NCBI GenBank assembly: GCA_012861695.1
Contig: JAAOOA010000086.1
Location: 24,014,403 to 24,078,402, forward strand
Length of the DNA: 64,000 bases
DNA from: Trematomus loennbergii
Taxonomy: Eukaryota > Chordata > Actinopteri > Perciformes > Nototheniidae
Direction of reading: 5' to 3'
Positions 46,680-59,957 of the stretch are shown piece by piece; position 1 is the first letter of the stretch, and each line of letters opens with the position of its first letter. Both the position numbers and the translations under genes were made by a program. A model generated the notes under the pieces. It was not told the DNA's origin. It searched no databases and saw nothing but the letters and a program-made list of their open reading frames with translations.

Positions 46680-49600
46680 GACCTTGCGTCCAGATGTCAA
46701 AGGGCATGCAAATACAGGCTTCTGATTCAGAAATAGTTTTTTTTTGTTCTCCGTTTGATTCTATTTTCTTACAAAACTACGTGCACCTTAAGTAATCAAT
46801 TCTGCAGCGTACAAACCACAAAAATACCAGTTTTACATTATCAAATACTGCACATAGAAAACATTTACAAAGCACAGGTATAAAAGTACAGCTCCCTTTT
46901 TCCTCTTCATAAGCATCCTTTCAATAGACGGTCAGCTATGCGTTGCCCTTTAAAATGTACTCTGTGAACGCTCCTCGGTGAAAAGGTTAAGGCCGGTTTA
47001 GAAAAGACAACCAATCATCCAGCATCACCCGCAATCCAATTTTAACTGTGCTGAATGTTTTCCTCCAGCTTCAGATTTCTTTCCTATAGGCATCTTTTGA
47101 CTATATGTGCTTGGCTCCATTAAAGTCAACGCTCTTCAAAGCTGTTCCCTACGTTTAGGAAGTTCAAAATGTGCTTTGCTGGGTTTTAAGATGAAGGTTG
47201 TCTTGATACTGGCGAGGGGACCTACAGTGGCCTTAATATAGTTTGACAAACATCTAAAAAAAGGACAGGATGGCTACTAAGGAGACTTGTGCTGTGATCA
47301 ACAACATTTATAGACGTGGATGAAGACAAACCCATTTGCCCATCAGCTCAGCAGTAATGTCTCGTTGACCGTTGCTACATCTGTAAACAGATATTTGGAA
47401 TGCATGCTTCATTAGGAAAGGAAAGTAAATAAAAAAAACGATTTGTTTGTTGCTCATGGCGGCTTTCAGAAAGTTATTCACAATGCAATGCATGCTCTGC
47501 TGAGTCTACATTGCTTCTAGTGCTTGAAATTAAGATCCGACTTAAAAATTGTGTTTGTTATGGTTGTGAGCTGATACAAATTTGGCCTGAGGTTCCCACA
47601 ACCTTACTCTAATGAGTGAAAAAAGGCTACAGCCAAATGGTTATTGCAAGAAGTATTTCAGAAAGTGGAAAGCTAAGACCATGCTACTTTTTGCATCTCA
47701 ATGAATTAACATCGTACTGGGTCTAATTGACTTCCTCAACATGTGTCATTATCAAAGTTATTATCATCGTAATCAGACCATCATAAAGATTAAATACAGG
47801 AAAAGTGTTAATCATGCGGCAAACATTTTCAAGTTCAAAGCACAGAAATGATAACTCAATCAGCTTGATAGATAAATCGAGTTTCAGTTACAAGGGGAAT
47901 AGCAATCTTTTCTGTTTTAAACCCATCGTGGCATTTTAAATACATCAAAAGTGCGTTTTCGCCACGCAGAATTCATGCTTGTTTCAACCACAGAGCTGTT
48001 CTTTTAAAGTGAACACACAAAGAAAAGGACATACAGTATACAGTAGAAGTAGGGGCAGCCAGAAACAATGCAGGCGAGATCCCTGGAAAGTCCTCAAAGA
48101 GACAGTATAGCAAACAAGATGACACAAAATTACACTCAGTCCTGGTGTAAGGATTAAGAAATACATTCATAAAACTATACATATACACATATATAACTTC
48201 GGTAGAATATTTCAAGCAAAATACATTTGTCAAAACGTTCAGTTGTGTGCTACAATAGTGAAGCAATGTCTCCTACACAAAATAAGGCCATTGTAAACCG
48301 AACAAGCCCTCATTTTCGCGAAAAGCAGGTTTGTGCCTCTCTGACTCTCTCTCCTCTTCTGAATAATAACGCTCTCCTTACAAAAATAAAATACATTTCC
48401 AAACATTGCACTCAAGAGACAATTCAGGTTGATTGAAGATACATTAGAAAAGTTTTGCACAAGACAAACGTTGTGGGTTTTACAGGGGAAAAAAACAAGC
48501 GTATCATGGGTGTACATTACAATCTTTACATTCAAACCCTAATACTATCTTTACCTGTATCTGAAACACAGCGTTATCGAGCTCTACATGCTCCACACTG
48601 TTTCCAATCAACTGCTATAGTCTGTAATGGACACTTTGATCATTCCATCAATATTGCAACCCGCCTGCATTCACATTTACAGAAGTCGAATACTCTCTTA
48701 CGACCTGCTAATACTCTGCCCTGCCATAGTTAACCCTCTTTAGGCAACCCTTTTTAAACTCACTTAAAACAGTTGTCAACATAAGTCAAACGTGATGAGA
48801 CGATGCATTTGAATCATGTGATACTACAGCTCTAATCTAAGTGTTAACGGTCATATCTGAAAACCCTGATCCTTATCTTCTCCTCACTGTTGTCCACGAC
48901 TTGAGTTAACAAGGGGCTTTTTAATAAATATTTACACATTTAGATCTCTCCGTCACATGCTCATTATGAAGCATCACGCAATACAGTAAATGCATTGAAA
49001 GACACACACCCAAACTACACTTTGAAGAAAGGCAGTATGAAACATTTCCCTTTGGTTACAGGAATCAAAAGATTTGGGCAATGCTCTCCGTTAAAACTCT
49101 CCTAAAAGGATAATTAAACTTCCTAATGCATTGTCTCTTACTTGTACTCATAATAACTGCTTATGTTCAGGGCTACTCAATAAACAGCAAAGGGAAATAT
49201 AAGTTATCCTTTAAGATTAAGAATCACATGGGGAAATAAACATTTTGAAGGAGTTCACCAATGACTTAACATTTAGGAAAGTTATACAGGTCTATAAATG
49301 TATTTTTAAATATTCTTTCCATGTATTTTCCATCTCACAAACAAAGCTGTTTTGTTCACACTGAAGAAAATGTGTGCAAATACCAAGAGTATAATCCTCA
49401 TTTTGACATCATGACAGTCGTTAAGAAAAAATAAATAGATACAAATTTAAAAAAAAGTACATTAAATCAATTACTACACATACAGTAACAGCTCCAGCAC
49501 GGACTAGCTGCAAAAGGTTAAAAAACCCTCCCTTTGTGTACATGAAGGGAGGGTCAGATTTCATTTCATCTTCCTCCAGAAGAATTAAAGTTCCCTTTAT

Positions 49601-50298
49601 CCAAAGTTCAGTGAGCGCTGAGTCTCCCTTTTTGCAGAAAGAGAGGAGTGAGCAGTTCTGAGCAGCTGATAGAACATATGGTGGTGATAAAACTAAATGT
49701 GAGCTTGTAAACACGCACAAGCTTTTAGTAGCCTGTAAACTGGGACTATTATCTCTCTTAACACTACTTACAAACGTATCCATACACAAGAGTTGGAGTT
49801 GGTCCTGAAACAGACAGATTGAAAAAACACTGAAGGGAATGATGACATGTTATAAACACCTTTTGAACCTGCTACTCCTCAATGAAGACTCAACTATTGT
49901 GCATCTTAACTGAACCAGGTCACTAAAGAAAGTTCACTACTTAGAACAAAGTGGCATTGGTCCTTTTTGGTCATTTTAAATATATCTAATAAACAAATGC
50001 AAAAGCAAATTGTTAGATGTGTTTGGGACCTGTCTTTATCCCTTGAGCTTTTGGCTATTCCAAAATCAGAGTGGATTGATACTCTTGGTTTATTTTCTAT
50101 TAGCCCGGTTCGGTTTCACGTGCCATATTAAAATGATTTGCCTTTACAAATGCTTGAATGGACCACATCAGAGTATCATTAAAACGTATTAAAAGTTGGC
50201 TTGTGAAACGCCCTTAAGTTTACCTACGGACAAAATCAAAACGCTTTTGAGAAATCCAATGTTGATCAAGAAAACATTATCCTTTTGCTCAAATTTAA

Positions 50299-50962
50299 AG
50301 GTCCCATGTCATGCTTTTCTGGTTATTACCCATCCCCTTGTGTAGCTTTTTATGCATGTAAACGGTCTGCAGAGTCACAAACCCTCAAAGTACACCCTGT
50401 AGCGAGTAAAACTCTAACACAGAAAAGACCTGTCTATGCTGCCCCAGAACGCCTCGTTGGAGATTTCTCTTTTTCTTCCTGGGTACAGTGACGTATTTGG
50501 GTATAGTGACGTAACGTAACGGCTCCGCGGATTGGTCCATGAGCCGTTACATTAAGACTTCCTCACACACACACACACACTCAATCTTTTCTCAGCTGCA
50601 GCTCCGCCGATTTCTCAGCCTGAGACGGCGGGACGCGGCGAGGCTGTGAGTCTGTGTGTGAGCACACACACAAACTCCCAGCCAGGCTGTGGGTGTGTGT
50701 GTGTGTGCTCGGGCTGGTTTCGGGCTGGGTTTCGCCATGTCTCGCTGTGTCTCGCTGTCTCGCAGACGGCCACTGGGCTCATAGGGAGGGGGGGGGGCAG
50801 GAGCTCCAACAAGCCGTTTAGGACAGAGAGTGAATACACATACTATACAGAGATGCTGTATGAGAAACCAATGTGAGTTTGGAAATTGCACAATATAAAT
50901 CTATTCTAGTAGACCTCAACAATGGAATTATGATCAGTAGAAATGACCATGACATGGGACCT
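50299..50962. mobile_element. TTAA-flanked MITE, related ends
   Basis: Ends are AGGTCCCATGTCATG and the inverted CATGACATGGGACCT, with TTAA at 50295-50298 and 50963-50966. It is non-coding and 664 bp, within the probable RIMS3 3' UTR. It contains TGACGTAT and TGACGTAA, which are CRE-like. Confidence 0.65.
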
Positions 50963-52349
50963 TTAAGTCAAAAATCTGTGGAAAACTGCCCATGCTGGCA
51001 TGCAATTAATAGATTCAAAGATGTACACTGGAGTTTGATCAAATAAAATAAAATAAATAAACAGGTGGTCAACCACTGCATGTAAATCAAACATAATATT
51101 ACAGTAAAGTGCCATCTTGAAGAGTGACATCTGAAGCGAATGAAACTGGTGCACAGGTGAACAATCAACCTGCTGGAAAAGTAACTCTGGCATAAACAGT
51201 CAGATATCGTTCACACATTCACAACAGGTTTAGTAACATGTAGTGAGACAGAGTGTGTGTACCGAAGAGAGGAAGGGTGTGTTGTTACCAGCTGTGTGTG
51301 CTCACCACCTTCTCTTTATCAATTAGGAACATCAGAAGGGGGAAATCAACAGGAAGTTCAGACAGTCTGGCTGCTGGTAAACAGAGAGTGGCACCCCCTG
51401 GATGTGGAACACAAGAAACCCCAAACTGGAGCTGGGCACATTTCCCAGAATGCCTTGTGCTGTACAACAGTCCTTTCTAAAGATGAAGGCAGGATCATAC
51501 ATTTTGTTCATCAGCGAATGAGTAGCTGGCTGAATCATTTGTTGTCTTCTCCTGCAGATTGTGATGACAGCCCCCCCCCCCCTCGTCACCACCCTCCTCA
51601 CTAACTCGGTGCTCTTTTTTCTCTCGGATTGCAAAATAAAGCAGCTCCTGATACATTGGCCGAGGCAAGCGAAATCAAACATATTGAAGCACTTTAAAAT
51701 GTCTCTACAAAAGGTTGCAAGCAAACATGCAGAATGCAGCCCATACATACATAAACACAAATAAGTATATAACTATCTATTTATATATATATGATATATT
51801 TATATATATATATAACTCTGCCGTGAAAATTATAGAATAGCAGTGTTGCTACCTCACATAATAGCCATTATGTGAATATCCAAGCCTGTTGCCCAGGTGT
51901 GTGTGTGTGGCCCGCCGCTCTCAGCTCGTGTGTGTAGAATGTGTGTGTTTTTTTGCATTACATCTAAGTCATCGACTCTGCTACATTTCCATACTTTATA
52001 TTGTATACTATTTCACCTACGACTTATAGTTATCATAACAACATTACAATTGCTTTGGTTTTTAAAAAATAAAGTGTTTTTTCCCTTAGTTTGGCATAGA
52101 GAGTTTAGAAACTGGCATTGGGATGGGCCTGGGATGAAATCTGGGAATGCAGAATTGCTGAGTCATGGTAGGAAAGGTTGAAAATGGGAACGGTGGGAAA
52201 TGCTACATGTTCTGGTAAATTAAGTCTACTTCAAGTTAGATTTGCTCACTACTAAAATACTGATCAGTGTGTGTGATTATGGACGTACTGAAGGATATGG
52301 CGATCAGGTATTTGCACCTATATGTGTGTTCCTGCACAGATGCACATGG

Positions 52350-52350
52350 G

Positions 52351-52391
<41 letters not shown>
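52350..52391. repeat. (TA)n(TG)n microsatellite
   Basis: A short compound TA/TG array just downstream of the RIMS3 stop codon. Confidence 0.9.
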
Positions 52392-52511
52392 CTACCTGTC
52401 TTGCACTTGGAATACAGTCGTTGTGTATTTACAGTACGTGTGTCCGTGTCTGCATGACTCTGTGCCCGTGCATGTGGGGTTCTGCTGGGGTATGCTGGGG
52501 GTGCTGGGGGT

Positions 52512-55500
52512 CTAGGTGCACGAGGGGCTGGTGGCGCTCTCCAGGCTGGACTGAGAGAGGCGTCTGGTGAGCGGTCCGATGCTGGGGTCTGCCAGAGAGG
52601 AGGTAGGGAACAGCTTGTACCAGCCGCTGACCGTGGCAGACAGGTCCAGGTCCTCCAGAAGGATCTGGGCCATTCCCATGAAGCACTTGTGGTCCATACG
52701 CCCGTAATCCCCCACACGATTACCTTGAGGAGAGGTGAGAATAAGTTATACATAGACTAAGGAGGCGTGTGGCGCGTAGTGGATTAGTGCGTTGGTGTGT
52801 TCGGATCAGTGGGCACAGGTTCAAACCCCACTGCAGTCAGCATGTCGTTGTGTCCCTGAAGACACTTCACAGTATTGAGTATGTAAGTCACTTTGGATAA
52901 AAGCGTCTAACAAGTGCATGTAATGGAACTAATATTTCAGTCTCCCACAAGAAGAGAAGACTGCGCCTCAACTAGACTACACATCTTTTTTTAAGTTATA
53001 CATTCTTAATAAATAATATGGTAAGATATTTCTTTCATTTAGTTCTTTATGGTTACAGATAATACTTCTAAACACCTCCAAATGTATCTTTCTGTAAAGT
53101 ATAACATTGTTTTCTTCTGAATACACCAAATATAACATGTCACATATTATATATATAACACTTTTTTTCAGGCAGAGAAAATACAAATGTAATGAGGAAC
53201 ATGGCAAGACTGTGCATTAGGACATTTTACACTACATGAGGATAGAAAACATACTAAAACCCAATAACTTTGAAACCACAGAGGGATTCACGAGTGTTAA
53301 AAAAACAAGGAAGGGAATGAAAGAAGTCACATACTTGTAGGACTTTGCCCTGAGGACTCTCATCAAACAACAGAGCCTGCTGGTAGGTGGGGTCCAGATT
53401 CTTCTTCACTACTTTGGTTTTCTTTTTGGCCAAGCACATGCCGTTCTCCAGCAGATACACCTTCACGTAGGTAGCTGCAGCAGAGAAACACAACACATTG
53501 AAACTCCCACATGAACACAGCTCGGACAAAGGAGTCAATAGATTTGAATGCAGGGGGTGAAGTGAGTACCTGGTGTGTTCTTGGAGCCCGACTTAGGGTC
53601 AACCTTCTGGCCTGGTTGACCTCCACCTCCAGCTGCCCTCCTCTGTCCACCATGCCTACATGGACATCGCCTGTGGAGGGAAAAACACTATCAATAACAA
53701 CCCAATAGAAACTTGGGTAAACACTTTATATTAAGGTACACTTATTCACCATCAACTAGTTGTTAATTAACATATTAGAGACAAACTAGCTTATTTGTTA
53801 TGAACAAGACTTCACTTTAAAATAGGGAACATATTCTGAGTTAGAAATACCACATTTTTTGTTATTTTGATGACACTTGTAGTTTCATTTCTTGTTACAT
53901 AAGAATAGATGATATTGTTTGGTGTTATTATGGGAGAATTAATATTCTTGTGGTACTGCTGCCTTATTAGGCCCATATTGAGCAGAGCATATTACAGGGT
54001 ATATGCAGGAATCCTGAAGTCAAATGTAAGACCTTTTAAGACCTTTTTTAAGACCCTTTCCATACATTTTAAGACCTCATCGCCACTTCGAGTTTTAACC
54101 GGTTACATTGGCGACACACTTTACCTCACATTTACTATATACAGTATTGATTGTCCTTCCTCCTTATCTTCCAACCATTTGGACGCAAACTTGCATTTCC
54201 CCATAACGAGTTGTTTAACAACCGGCGTAAACGGAGCTCCGCGCGCTATCAAGCAGTGAGCGTGCGATGTCCTGTTCAGATGACGTCACAATCCAACGGG
54301 ATGCCATAAATAAACTACACAGAATCACACTACGCACCTACGCAATGATTACATTCAGGCAAACTGTAGAATACAACCTCTTTGGACAATTGATATACTT
54401 ATTGAAAACAAGCTACCTAATAATAATAATAATGTAATACCTTGGAAAATGCCGTTTAATACTTTTTAATACTTTTTAATAGCCTTAATTTTCGCTAAAT
54501 TGATTTATCAACTTTTAATACTTTTTAAGACCCCGCAAACACAACTCATGTACAACAACTTCTTTTACATACAATAAATAAGCACTTATTAGAGGGTTAT
54601 TGAGGAAAAACTCTTAACTAATGGCCTAGTACTGGGAGAATATGGTCATGTAGAATAAGGCAGTGTCAAAGAGCCAATATACTGCTAATATGCATGTTAA
54701 TTAACAACTAAATGATGGTGAATATGCGTACCTTAATATAAAGTGTTACCGAAACTTGTATAATCAGAACCAGAACATAATCTCACTAAGGTTGCAATGG
54801 CCAGAATGTAACTGCAGAGGGCGACACAGAGCTGTGAACGCGCCTGAACAGCCAGGTATGAGCACAGAACTGTTGTGTTGATTCTCACAAGCAATGACCT
54901 TTTGCATGAAAGATTCATACCTCATGCAAGAATAACTTCCTCCGTGCTGAATACACTAGTATGTGCAGTACTTTTAGACGCTGCTGTGCATTTAACAGTT
55001 AGTATGCTGGTGTAGGGCGGGAGATATTTGTATCTGATTCTCCGCCGTAGTAGAGTCCAACATAAATGTACTCTTGTCTCACAACTTTAATAACCTATAA
55101 CTGTCTAATTTCCATTGGTTAAAAGAATGAATCCCAGCGCAAAGAATCTCATGCGATCTCAGAAAGAATCAAACGATACTAGATGAGAATGAGACACCGT
55201 TGTCGATCTTTCTTGGCTTACCCATGGGGGGTGTAGCTAACGTTTGCCGGCCTACGATCTGAGCGGGGCCGAGTCCATCCAGGAAGTCACTGAACTGGCT
55301 CTCAGGGCCCAGGCGTGTTGTAGGGAAGACAAACCTGAGAGAGAGCAAAGGTTATGATGAATATATGTATGCCGTGTGTGCATGAGGAGTTGCCGGGAAA
55401 GGCAATGTTTATTTATATAGCACCTTTCAACACAAGGCATTCAAAGTGCCTTAAAAACACTCATTTAAAAGCAAAGATAATAAACATGAATATCAAAGGT

Positions 55501-55963
55501 ACATTAATTAAAGTGACAGTGCAGTGTGAGATACACACATCTGAAATGTTTAGCTCTGACTCTCAATCATTGCTCACTTCTTAGCAGAAATAGTTTTCTT
55601 TGACCTCACTACTACTTTATTTTTAACTTATCCTTTCGTTATTTCAAGTGTTTCATGCTAAACGAACCCCCCTTTTGAACATTCTAATCTGCAACCCATA
55701 TTCCGAAAATTCAACGGATCCTGGCCGTATTAGTGTAGCATATCAAATGTATTTGCTCCCAGACATTCATGTGTCTTGCTAGTTTTGGACCCCATCTGTA
55801 ACCCCAAGGGTAGATACTCACGTTCCATCGGAGCTGTTGGAGTTGGTGCTGCCGTCGGTCGAGTCCTTGCTTCCTTGCCGCGTCACTCGGTTCCTCATCT
55901 CCACGGCGATGCCGGTCTCCGTGCTCCGTCGGATGGTGCTGCGAAGCTTCTTCGTTCCACCTT
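52512..55963 (-). CDS. rims3: Regulating synaptic membrane exocytosis 3 (RIM3), last five coding exons, 5' partial
   Basis: RIMS3 is a short RIM-family protein of the presynaptic active zone that modulates calcium channels and vesicle release. Minus-strand exons: 55822-55963 (KLRSTIRRSTETGIAVEMRN), 55222-55334 (GLGPAQIVGRQTLATPPM), 53570-53670 (VDRGGQLEVEVNQAR), 53335-53474 (TYVKVYLLENG, then LLFDESPQGKVLQ) and 52512-52723 (VIVWGDYGRMDHKCFMGMAQ, ending SQSSLESATSPSC-T and TAG). Together they give the linker and a complete C2 domain, equivalent to the C2B of larger RIMs. The ending SATSPSC matches RIMS3 rather than RIMS1, RIMS2 or RIMS4. Two exons carry a lost base: a C run of five at 52709-52713 (six expected) and near 53592-53611. 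The first coding exon(s), including the conserved region before KLRS, were not found upstream to 64,000, so the gene is partial here. Confidence 0.92.
52762..52927 (+). mobile_element. tRNA-derived SINE in RIMS3 intron
   Basis: The head has GTGGCGCGTAGTGGATTAG and the B box GGTTCAAACCCC, the body CATGTCGTTGTGTCC and the tail CACTTTGGATAAAAGCGTC. It is the same family as the minus-strand copy at 12598-12786, inserted antisense to RIMS3. It shares pol III boxes with tRNA but is not a tRNA gene. Confidence 0.7.
53716..54750. mobile_element. hAT-like element with 8 bp target duplication, nested insert
   Basis: Ends are GGTAAACACTTTATATTAAG and, inverted, CTTAATATAAAGTGTTACC, with inverted similarity continuing for about 60 bp. 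GAAACTTG is directly repeated at 53708-53715 and 54751-54758. It is non-coding. A different repeat rich in TTTTTAAGACC lies inside at about 53990-54550. It sits in the RIMS3 intron between the exons at 53570-53670 and 55222-55334. Confidence 0.75.
53990..54550. repeat. AAGACC/TTTTTAA-rich repeat nested in the element
   Basis: Contains repeated TTTTAAGACC near its left side and TACTTTTTAATAC motifs near its right side, a known type of fish interspersed repeat. Its boundaries are approximate because no clear target duplication was found. Confidence 0.45.
55400..55460 (+). repeat. Short dispersed repeat fragment
   Basis: TTTATTTATATAGCACCTTT followed by TTCAAAGTGCCTT is a common fish LINE-tail-like motif. 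A relative (TTTGTATAGCGCCTTTCAAG) is at about 58985-59050. Confidence 0.4.
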
Positions 55964-56103
55964 CTGCAAAGAGTTCATAGATCCAAATAAGTTTCCTTTA
56001 TTCAGTGGGATAATACTCTTAGCGTTATAATCAGATGAAGTCGTGGAGCAGTCTGATAAGTAAGACAGGTAATTACACAGGATCAGTGTGACCTTACCAT
56101 TAA

Positions 56104-56595
56104 AGGTCACCTATTATGCCACTTGTTCATGTCTCTTATACATCAACATGTGTCCCCTCTGTGTAAAGAGATTCTGAAAGTTTCAGGAACAAAGATTCTC
56201 TCTCTTTTTTGTCCTGATCCATTTATATAAAAACCTGTCTGAAAATGAGCTGATCAGATTTTGGCCACTTTATGATGTCATAACGATGTTTTGGCTTGTG
56301 TAACCATTAGCCAATCAGCAACCAAGGTAACCCCCCACACCTTATCACCTGAATCTCCTCCTAGAGCACCATTGTGTTCTTTTAACCAAATATCTCTCAG
56401 AGGGGCGTGGGGAGGGCTCCTTATTTTCATCTGAAGTAACACAGAGAATCAGCACTTTTGAAACAGGGCTGAAAAAGGGATTATGGTAATGCTGCAATGA
56501 TCTGTTTGGTGTTTGGAGCCAAACACTTCAGAGACATGTTTTGTATATATCTAGAACTATGATATATTGATGAAAAACAGTATAATAGGGGACCT
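56104..56595. mobile_element. TTAA-flanked MITE, related ends
   Basis: Ends are AGGTCACCTATTATGCC and the inverted TATAATAGGGGACCT, with TTAA at 56100-56103 and 56596-56599. It is 492 bp, upstream of the first RIMS3 exon found, and has no coding capacity. Confidence 0.65.
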
Positions 56596-58497
56596 TTAAG
56601 GCACACAAATATGTTATAAATGGATCCTCACATTTTAGTTTTGTAGAGGTTATGATAACTAGCAGATGTTTCCTCAGGCGAGAAGTCGTCATGCTGTTTC
56701 TTAGTTACTGTGTTTGCATGAAAACAGACGGAGGATTGATGTCTTTTATGTCAGTGAGACTTAGCTGTACAGGAAATATCAACAATGTTTTTTGTTTTTT
56801 TTAAACTCAAAAGAAATAACGACAAATCCAGGTTTGCCTTGAGCACACCCAGCCCTACAATATTTATTTTGAAGCAAGTCCACTCGGGCACGAAGGCAAT
56901 CTGGCCTAATTTCCACTGGGACATTCCCGCACTATTGGAAAATATGTTCAATTCGCAGGTATTACTACGGCCCATTTCAAATATGGGAAGCACGTTTTAC
57001 AATAGCTGTTTCGAGTATGGTGCAATAAGCTTTTAGGGGGACTTATGAGCCTGTCTCGGGAGGTAGAAGCAAAATGGTAGCTTTAATAATAGTGAGCATA
57101 GTGGGGTAGAGAGAAAGTGGGGAGGCAGAGCTAAGGGGGGCTGAAAGTATTTGGCTTTACAGCTCTACAGATGAGGCGGAGAGGCTACCCCCACACACAG
57201 CTTTAAGGGCATCATCCCCTTTAAAGACTCACTGTATCTCTGTGGGTTTTGACATGCTGAGTTCAAAGTAGTGAGGCACAGTCAAAGTCACTTAGGTTAA
57301 GGGTTTGTGACATGTATGGTTGCACGTTGATGCAGATTTAGCAGAAAAACCTTCCCTTTAATATCACCCATCACCCCCGTTTTTTGTCCTGCAACATCTC
57401 AGCGTCCGCAGGCAAACACATCACTTCAAACAGTCACACAAAGACTCAAACTGGTGCATTTTTCTTGTATTTTTTTAAGGAAAAGTGACAACTATTGGAG
57501 TAGGAGACATCATCTTGGATCCTGAGAAAATTCGAAATATTTTCTGAAGACAAAATAATGAATTGATTGATCTAAAAATAATCTAAAACCTGAATCTAAA
57601 ACAATTAATTAAATAAAAACCCACACTGTAAACACAAACTGCTTGTGAACACTAAAAGAAGATGCTAATTGTTCTACTACCAGCTTCTCACCATTAATAT
57701 AAACTACAAATAACAGAGGAACGAGATGTAAAAGACAAAAAAAGAAACACTTATTCACCCCGAGGTCTACAACTGGAAACAATAAAGCAATATAAAAACT
57801 TCAAATTCCCAGAGCTGTTTAACACAAAGCTCTACAGAGACGTGTGCACACATTCCCACACTGACACTAGGAAAGTAGTGTCTGTACAATCACACCTCTG
57901 TTTACACTCTCTCACACAGTGTCAACACGTGTCTGAGCTACATGAGGAAAGTTTAGTCAGACAGGAAGATGACAGAGCTTTAAAAAGACCTCTACACATT
58001 TCTGTACTTATTTCCCAGACTTCCCTTTGACCGGGGCTTTCTTTCTAAGCTGCTTTTTAAAATCCTGCAGTAGGGGGTAAACGCTTGAAAATGTCTTGAA
58101 CCTTCTTACAGACATCTCTAACTTTACCCCTTTAGTTTTTAAATCTGGAAGTAAATCACTGGTAAAATAAGATAACATAAGAGGTACGTTAATGATCCCA
58201 AATCGGGAAATGTTTGCGTTGCAGCAGCATAAAAAACCAAACAAGAGCCGCTTTCACACCAAGTACTTTGCTGTACTTAGTTCCCAGCACTTAGTTCCCA
58301 GCACTTAGTTCCCCCATGGAACTAAGAGCAAATCGCGTTCACACCGGAATAAGTTCCCTGAGGGAAAATTACGCAAATGAAGCCGCTGACGTCACTTCTT
58401 CTTCTTCTGCTTTGGGTTTACTGGCAGGCCGCAAACAACTTCACGGCGTATACTGCCACCCGAAGTCCCCGGCCGGAAGTCCCCGGAGTTGGGGACT

Positions 58498-58544
58498 GGC
58501 TTCAGTAGAAGCTGCTAGGACTCCCAGCAGCTTCTACTGAAGCC
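58498..58544. repeat. Perfect 19 bp stem hairpin
   Basis: GGCTTCAGTAGAAGCTGCT (58498-58516) is followed after a 9 bp loop by its exact reverse complement (58526-58544). It lies within the MITE. Confidence 0.9.
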
Positions 58545-58756
58545 TTCCGAGTAAATCGCCAGAACGCCGACACCTCCTCATCACTCTCCCTCTCCCATGT
58601 TTTCTTTTGTGTTGCCATAAGTTAGTCTCTCTGCGTTTCTGCGCTGGGCTAATGCTAATGCTAATAATGCTAATGTGAATAATAATGCGGCTAAAAACTG
58701 GGAGTTTTACGGGGCGTGGTTTGCAATTCGCCCAGCCAATCAGAAATTGGAATTTT

Positions 58757-58824
58757 TGTGTGTGTGTGTGGTGTGTGTGTGTGTGTGTGCGTGTGTGCGT
58801 GCGTGCATGCGTGTGTGTGTGTGT
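58757..58824. repeat. (GT)n microsatellite with CGTG variants
   Basis: A GT array with CGTGCGTGC substitutions and one GTGG phase break, inside the MITE. Confidence 0.9.
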
Positions 58825-59720
58825 CCAGGAAAGTACCACCTCTCTAGCAGGGACTAAAAGGGGGTACAAGTTCTCATGAACTAAGTTCTCTTTTTGGTGT
58901 GAACGCAAAATCCCAGGAACTATCGGAACTAAACGGGAAAAGTACTCCGGTGTGAAAGCGCCTAAGGCATCCCATATAAGTAATATAATAATAATAATAG
59001 ATGAAATTTGTATAGCGCCTTTCAAGGGACCCAAGGCCAGTTTACATGGTGAACAAACAAACAAAGAGGCAAATAATAAAGTACAATATTATTAAAGAGT
59101 AGAAATTAAACAATTCTAGAAATTAAACATCTCAAAATAGTATTAAAATAGAAAATATACAGTAGACCATGAAGATAAAACATCTATAAACTTTACAACG
59201 GTTAACAAAGCAAGAGAACACCAACAGATTTTGAGTGCTTTGTTCCTACAGCTCATTATTTAGCGGTTGCTGTAGGAGCTCGTACTGTATGTCTCTCCTC
59301 TATAGGATCCAGGTTAGTTAAATGGGGGAGGAGACTTTAAACAAGCACTTTCTCCATCTTGCTTTCTGTTAAGCTCACACCCAGGTACAGCCGTCCCACT
59401 TCATTAGCATTGTGCAACTCCAAGCTCATTAGCATCCTCGCTGTTCCCACATCATCACCATCACTACGGAGGATAAACAGATTGCAAACAAAGCCACTTG
59501 ATAGACTGAGAGGGAGGAGGGTTAGGGGGGGGGGGGGGTGAGATCTGACAAGAGGAGTGAGGGATGAAGGGTGAGACTGAAGGGAGAGGACAAGTAGAGT
59601 GTTGAGGGGAAATAAGTGAAGAGACAGATGAGAATGATGGGGTCCTTTGGGTGTCAGAGAGGAGAGGGGTGCTGCTGCTATTTATAATCCTGCAGTCGAG
59701 AAGATTTCCAAGACAGTGTG

Positions 59721-59957
<237 letters not shown>

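Larger units (their letters stand above)
46650..52511 (-). other. Probable RIMS3 3' UTR
   Basis: A 5.8 kb AT-rich stretch with no coding exon lies between the RIMS3 stop and the candidate poly(A) signal. It contains a TTAA-flanked MITE at 50299-50962, a poly-C run near 51571-51582 and an AT microsatellite near 51779-51813. Its UTR status is inferred from position and from the long 3' UTR of mammalian RIMS3. Confidence 0.45.
58249..58960. mobile_element. MITE with CGCTTTCACACC ends
   Basis: The left CGCTTTCACACC (58249-58260) is inverted at the right as GGTGTGAAAGCG (58949-58960). Inner subterminal motifs (AAGTACTTTGC versus AAAGTACTCC) are also inverted. The inside holds a GT array and a perfect hairpin. 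No clear target duplication was found, so the superfamily is undetermined. Confidence 0.6.

Noticed and set aside
58008..58244. Minus-strand frame ending in a Lys-rich tail as the RIMS3 first exon
   Set aside because: It shares no motif with RIM proteins and has no suitable donor leading to the exon at 55822-55963.
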